26,071 nt of DNA from positions 1 to 26,071 of the forward strand of contig JABYQS010000381.1 in assembly GCA_022592435.1 (NCBI GenBank), written 5' to 3'. A program made the position numbers and the translations under genes. Positions 21,395 to 26,071 of the stretch are shown in pieces (the stretch's first letter is position 1; every line of letters starts with the position of its first letter). The notes beneath the pieces are model-generated. The model ran no database searches. It was not told the DNA's origin and saw only the letters and a program-made list of their open reading frames with translations. The DNA comes from Cerioporus squamosus (Eukaryota > Basidiomycota > Agaricomycetes > Polyporales > Polyporaceae).

Positions 21395-21920
21395 TCTCAG
21401 CACTTGCTTGCTGGGTTGGCAAACGTTCCTGTCTTATGTCAACTACTTCTATTTAGTCATGCAATGAAGTCAAAGGTCGCGGGCAAGCTGAGACGCGTCT
21501 TGAGATCTTGAGAGGTGACGTCACGCGTCAGTGGTCGGCCTCGGGACCAGCCGAGCTCGCGAATATAGTCAGTCTCGTCCATCTTCCCTTTCGCTCTCTC
21601 CACCATCCCATTCCTCTTGTCCTCTCCTGCGTGCTCTCCGGTACGACTCTTAGCCTTGTTTCCTTCTGCTTGTTTTGCGAGACAAACCCGCGCCGCCGCG
21701 GACATTCACTGTATCACCACTCGCACTTCGAATCGTGCGGTACACCTCCTTGCGACATGAGATCATTGCTGATAGCGTGCCACAGGTAAGAAAGCCCCAA
21801 TGAAGGACGCCAGTCAATCCACACGTGTTCCGATGCCTGCAAGGTGCATATATGCGCTGCTATCTCCTTCGCAGTCTGCTGACCAGCGACATCCTTTGCG
21901 ACAGGTCGACTGAACGCAGC
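21395..21920. other. Intergenic region and promoter of F-box gene C
   Basis: The 3' end of the DUF6534 gene is followed by pyrimidine-rich DNA. It contains a CRE/ACGCGT composite at 21516 and a TATA-like gcatatatgc at about 21846-21855, 66-75 nt before the start codon at 21921. No gene was found. Confidence 0.45.
21516..21532 (+). promoter_or_regulatory. CRE palindrome plus ACGCGT composite site
   Basis: The bases TGACGTCACGCGTCAGT contain the perfect CRE palindrome TGACGTCA (21516-21523), the bZIP (ATF/CREB) target, overlapping ACGCGT at 21523-21528. It stands about 400 bases upstream of F-box gene C. The same 17-mer with one change is at 15697. Confidence 0.4.
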
Positions 21921-23226
21921 ATGATCCGGGGGACTTCTGGTGAGCAATTTAAACATCGATGCCGGTGTATGCGTTGACATGTATGTGAAATGCACTAGCG
22001 TATATCCATGTTCCCTCGCGTGCCCTTCCGCGGGAGCTGTCGGACATGGTGATCGACTACCTCCACGGCGACAAACCTTGTCTTAAACGCTGTTCTCTCG
22101 TATGCAAGTCATGGACCCATCGCAGTCAGCGCCACCTTTTTGCTTCCATTACCGTCGACAGCAGTGCAAAGTCGCATAGCCATGCAGCGACAATTCTCTT
22201 CTCGCCCTTCCTCTCGGCCAAACCGGAGATCGCGTCGCACATCATGGTACTTGTCATCAAGAATGAAAATCGTCTTCCGATCTCGACTTTGCGGTCTATC
22301 GTCATCTCGCTTCCAGAGCTTCTAATACTCAAGCTGCGCTCTTGTTCGATAACCGACTGCGAGCTTCCTCAGGACCAAGCCAAGTCTCTTCGACCACCCC
22401 AAGTACACCCTATGAAGGCTGTCGAAATGACGTACTGCCAACTCCATGAGGAAACCTTGCACAAGTTCCTCGGCCTCTTCACGCACATCGACCGGCTGTA
22501 TCTTGCCAGGATCACGCTGCCCTACCTTCGACAACAACGCCCACCTCTTCCTATCTCCGCTGCTTTGACGGTACGATCCCTTGATATGACTGCTGTTCCT
22601 GTCCCGGTTATGGCGAGCTTGTTGTGCTGTTCTTCCATCGCAAAGACCATGGTCTCGCTGTCGCTGTCGCTGCCTGCATGCCCCTCTCGTCAAAACATCT
22701 ACCTCTTACCCAGTCCGTTTATCTTCGGCATCGTATGCGGTCTCAGGCTCTTCGACATCCCGTATCATGATGCGGAACCAGACGGTATGTAGTATGTGAT
22801 CGAGTCCGTGCTGCTTTCATTGCCGCCCTAACCAATGGAACGGCAGATCTCTTTGAACACTTACCCGTGCGCGATTGCAAGATGCTGCGTCTTCTAGAAC
22901 ACTTCTTAGCCTGTACCAATTCGGCGGACCTGCACTCGCTCATCCGCGTGTACCTCAGCTCGCTCTCGTATCTCCCCGCTTCGGTCCAGGAGATCTGTCT
23001 CAGACTGTGCATGCATATGGACTTGAGGAAGCGCGACGCAGCCCGGGCCGAGTGGGCGGCGGTGGATGCGATGATTCTCGATGGCCCGCAGGACCTACGC
23101 ATCATCCTGGATACCCGAGGAGCAACACCGCCGTACACGGACGAGGACGTTCACGAGCTGGACTGGTTTCTGGAGGAACGCCTCCCCGGCGCGTACGAGC
23201 AAGGCAGGTTCGTAGTCGCAGCTTGA
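21921..23226 (+). CDS. F-box protein C (394 aa, three exons), paralogue of A
   Basis: Exons are 21921-21939 (19 nt), 21999-22784 and 22847-23226, with introns of 59 and 62 nt. The small first exon (MIRGTS) is inferred: an ATG followed by a GTGAGC donor joins the CTAG acceptor in the right phase and places the complete F-box, LPRELSDMVIDYLHGD, then CSLVCKSWTHRSQRHLF, in frame. Starting at the internal ATG 22046 would cut the F-box. A leucine-rich irregular region follows, and the C-terminus ends EQGRFVVAA. The phase-1 last intron matches that of F-box protein A in position. The role inferred from the family is SCF substrate receptor, substrate unknown. A TATA-like site lies about 70 nt upstream. 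Confidence 0.85.
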
Positions 23227-23764
23227 AGAGACTTTCCCATCATTCCGTGTGCGTATTCACCTGCCGTCTGTAGCTCGTGTCCTGCACTCATTTTCCTCAG
23301 GTTAAATATGCATCCCGTGGACGAGATCGAGGTCCTACTGCCGTGCTTCACGTCGCTTCTGCGTGATTGATTGACCTCGTTGCGCTGGAAGGGTTGATGT
23401 ACTCGCCGACGAGCTCACAGCATACACATCTCCCTCACGCTTTGGTTCTTGTCGACCCTTGCTACACTTGCCCAGTGATCGTTGTCGCTACCCTGTCTTG
23501 CCCCGCTCACTAGTTATGATATACACTGGTCTCCATTCGTCTCCTCCGCTGCGACTGTATGGATAATATCGTTTCGCCTCGGTTTCACACTTTCTATGTA
23601 CCTACTCGCTGGCTGTCACGCTCGCTTTTGGACGTTTGGGACGTTCAGAACCCTCTCTCTTGGTCTCTCTCTTGGTCTCCTCCTGTTCTGGAAGCATCCC
23701 TGTTTGTACCATTCTCGAGCAATCGTAGCCCATCTTCTTGCAAAGCCTCGAGGACATCCCGATT
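23227..23764. other. Convergent 3' intergenic region
   Basis: This lies between the stop of F-box gene C (+) and the stop of the GH43 gene (-), so it holds two 3' ends. Short repeats such as ttggtctctctcttggtctcc (about 23658-23680) are visible. No gene was found, and no clear polyadenylation signal can be fixed. Confidence 0.5.
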
Positions 23765-25138
23765 CTAGTCAACAACGACCGGCCAGCCCGACGAGAAGTC
23801 GAGGTAGTTGATGCCGAGGTACGAAGGCCCGCCAAACGCGTCGTTCAGCACGTAGTGGTACACGATCACGTCGCGCCCGCTGACGGGGTCGTGGTAGACG
23901 CTCTGCCCGCCCGGCGCGTAGACGTTGTCATGCGAGCCGAGCACGAGCGAGCCCGTTGGGGGGCTGAGGTTCTCGGTGAGGTCGTGGCCGAGCTGCCCGA
24001 CGAACGGGCCCGAGGGACTCGTGCCGCGCCCGACGAGGACTTTGTACTCTTGGCCGGCAGGGGGCGGGACGTCGCCTGTACGTGTGCGCGAACGGTGGCG
24101 GGCATGTCAGCGAGCGATGCAATGCGATGCGGAAAGGGCAGGGAGGGAGATGGACGTACGCCGTTGAGCGGGGTGATGCCGTCGGAGAAGAAGAAGAAGT
24201 AGTAGGGCGAGCTTGGGGGGTTGTACACGAAGCCCCTTCGGCTGCGCGTCCGCTGTTCCCGGCGACGTGCGTTCCGGGCGGAGGCTGTAGGTATAGAAGC
24301 CACCGAGGTCAGTTCTTGATGTATATATGCGCAGAGTCGGTTGGTACGCACCGAAGCTTGCGTGGTGATGTTCGTGAGCGGGATCTGGAAACATGCCCTC
24401 CCAGTACGAGCCAAAGGTCAGATGTAAGCGTTGGCATTGATGAGGTTCGGGTCAACTGCACGAACAGCGTATACTTGTCAGCTCGGCATATCGGAAGTCA
24501 AACAACGTGCGAGGACGTACTGGCGTTGTATATGCCCCCAGGCGTAGACGTGATGACAGCGCCCCAGTCAGTCCAGGAGCCGGGCTCGAGGGTGTTGCTC
24601 GTCGCAACCCCGATGGCGGAGTTCTGGCTGCCGACGGTGGACACGAGTAGTAGAGGACGTATTGGCCGTTGACGAGGCTGACGTCGGGCGCCCAGAGCGT
24701 GCAGTTGCCGGCGAGGTGATTTTGGAGCAGTTGGGCAGGACGGAGCCGTTGCGCGTCCATGGGCTGTCATGATGCAGATGCAGATGGAAATCAGTGTGCT
24801 GAGGTGTGCGGAAAGAAGGCCGGCTTGGTTTACCCGGTGAGAGATGGGGCGGTGAAGATCTTGATATTCTCGTCTGTAGAGAAGACAAAGTATTTCTGGC
24901 AGGTATGACGTTGAGATGCATAGCATGTTCTGAGCTGTGATGTACGTACTTTGCTCGACGGCTGTAGATGATGGTCGGTCACGAACGACAGTGTTCGCTG
25001 GTGGATGGGGAACATGATCAATGGTCGGGCGTAGCGAACGGCGTGAATGCTAATACTCACAGCTTCCAGGCAGTGGATCGGAATCGCATACGCTAGAGTC
25101 GCCAGAACAGAAGAGGAAAGCAGGATGCTGAACTTCAT
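23765..25138 (-). pseudogene. GH43 arabinan endo-1,5-alpha-L-arabinosidase-like gene, frame-broken
   Basis: GH43 enzymes of this kind cleave alpha-1,5-linked arabinan in plant pectin outside the cell. The minus strand starts with a signal peptide, MKFSILLSSSVLATLAYA. Approximate exons: 25061-25138, 24950-24997, 24834-24895, 24521-24763, 24352-24455, 24160-24284 and 23765-24075. Family segments: KYFVFSTDENIKIFTAPSLT, then GNCTLWAPDVSLVNGQYVLY, SQNSAIGVATSN, IYNAIDPNLINAN, FGSYWEGMF, FVYNPPSSPYY and a C-terminal segment with GSHDNVYAPGGQSV and GINYLDFSSGWPVVVD. These lie in different frames. Breaks are needed near 24715 (missing C), 24650 (missing G), 24425 (missing base), 24390 (extra T) and 24233 (missing G), and in the 5' part. 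The N-terminal catalytic Asp is present only in a shifted frame (NTVVRD). It is either a pseudogene or a real gene in poorly corrected sequence. Confidence 0.8.
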
Positions 25139-25203
25139 CGTGGAACTACTGCGGGATGTGGGTGGGACAGCCAGTGGGACGTGGCTAGCGCAAGACGTGC
25201 CGC

Positions 25204-25209
25204 CTTATA
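25204..25209 (-). promoter_or_regulatory. TATA box of the GH43 gene
   Basis: The minus strand reads GCTTATAAGG, with TATAAG ending 66 nt upstream of the start codon at 25138. A core promoter of normal geometry argues that the gene is, or recently was, functional. Confidence 0.5.
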
Positions 25210-26071
25210 AGCGTCCGGAGAGCTTCGAAGCACTGCAGCAGCAACCTCACGACAGCATCTGGCAGACGTCAGCAGTTCCTTGAGCATCGCGGATGTCTAG
25301 GTGGGTGATGCAAAGCTGTTGCATGCTCTGCGAACTGCGAGCATACTCGTGACCTGCAAGCCGTATGCCAAGATCAGTATTCTGAACAATCGCGGTTTCC
25401 TCCACAGAGGACACATCGTCATGGGTGCTCACGTTTGCGTCATTGCGTGCAGGTATTGGTGCAGCGGCTTCGGACACTGCGGGACTCTCGCCTTGCGGGA
25501 AACTGTACCCATGACATTGACGGTCCGCATTGCTGTTTCTGATTTGAAGTCGCCAGAAGCACATGAGCGGTGCAAACGGTCGGGAAGTATGTGCTTCGCG
25601 TCATGCAGAGTCGTCGCCGGCGCAGGAACGTCGATGACTGGTACTTCGAGGTTCCGTCGGAAGGCTTGTGGCGGCGAACATGAGCCGGCTAGCAGCTAAG
25701 TAGCAAATGAGGACCTTCAGCAAAACTGCTCGATCACCATATAGTATTCCTTGCTTCTAGGGAGTTAGAGCAAGAAAAAAAGAAAACATCCTTGAGACAA
25801 ACAGCAACAATAGTGAGAGGAACGAGCAGAGCACGGTGGACGCGTTCAACTGCGTCCGAGTTCGAGCGCCTTGCATCCACGTGGCGGCGCTCACCCTAGA
25901 TCGGTGGCAGGCGGCTGAGGCACACCTTGGCTTGCGGCCTGTGCCCGCCGACCTCGGACTTCCTATCTGGCCTCCCTTGGAACTTGTGCTTGCTTTACAC
26001 TGGAACTGGGTACCTCAAGCGAACCTGCGCGCCCCCACTCGCCTTCAAGCTCAGTCCATCAGTATCTCCAG
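25210..26071. other. Right edge, no supported gene
   Basis: Upstream region of the GH43 gene and unassigned sequence. Open frames (25301-25699 on plus, 25247-25564 on minus) have no recognisable domain. An A-rich tract (25773-25787) is present. The far right could belong to a gene that continues outside the window. Confidence 0.35.

Noticed and set aside
23738..24202. 154-codon plus-strand open frame over the GH43 C-terminus
   Set aside because: It is antisense to clear GH43 sequence; its Val/Asp/Arg-rich reading is a shadow.

Overview
The window is nuclear DNA of a filamentous basidiomycete, most likely an Agaricomycete, possibly a polypore-type wood decayer; no genus or species can be named. 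The grounds are GC-rich coding sequence, many 47-77 nt GT..AG introns, a DUF6534-type membrane protein, several divergent F-box proteins, a Kre2/Mnt1 (GT15) mannosyltransferase and a secreted GH43 arabinanase. No tRNA, rRNA, CRISPR array or intact transposon was seen.

Layout. (1) 1-2458: the 3' part of a GT15 gene (copy 1), frame-broken, with its first exons absent. (2) 2459-4800: gene-poor DNA with a 17-bp minisatellite and a tandem array of exon/intron-like modules of about 210-260 bp on the minus strand. (3) 4806-5532 (-): a small gene of an unnamed basidiomycete family, with a TATA box. (4) 5533-10272: a 4.7-kb gene-poor, GC-rich stretch with short heptamer and hexamer repeats. (5) 10273-12798 (+): GT15 copy 2, intact, 8 exons and 388 aa, with an unusually long second intron of 1,050 nt. 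(6) 13399-23226 (+): F-box protein A, a broken F-box-like remnant, a 601-aa F-box protein B, a 12-exon DUF6534 membrane-protein gene with two apparent 1-nt deletions, and F-box protein C, a paralogue of A. (7) 23765-25138 (-): a GH43 arabinanase-like gene broken by several frameshifts. (8) 25139-26071: its promoter, then nothing recognised.

The genes do not form an obvious pathway or cluster. The region is a mosaic of housekeeping-like (Golgi mannosylation), lineage-expanded (F-box, DUF6534) and plant-cell-wall-degrading (GH43) genes. The two signals most worth attention are the pair of GT15 copies, near identical only from the third exon to the stop codon, and the recurrence of single-base indels, mostly in short G or C runs, in three otherwise well-conserved genes. 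The second may mean assembly error rather than gene death, and it affects how the whole window should be read. I did not find a convincing undescribed biological system.
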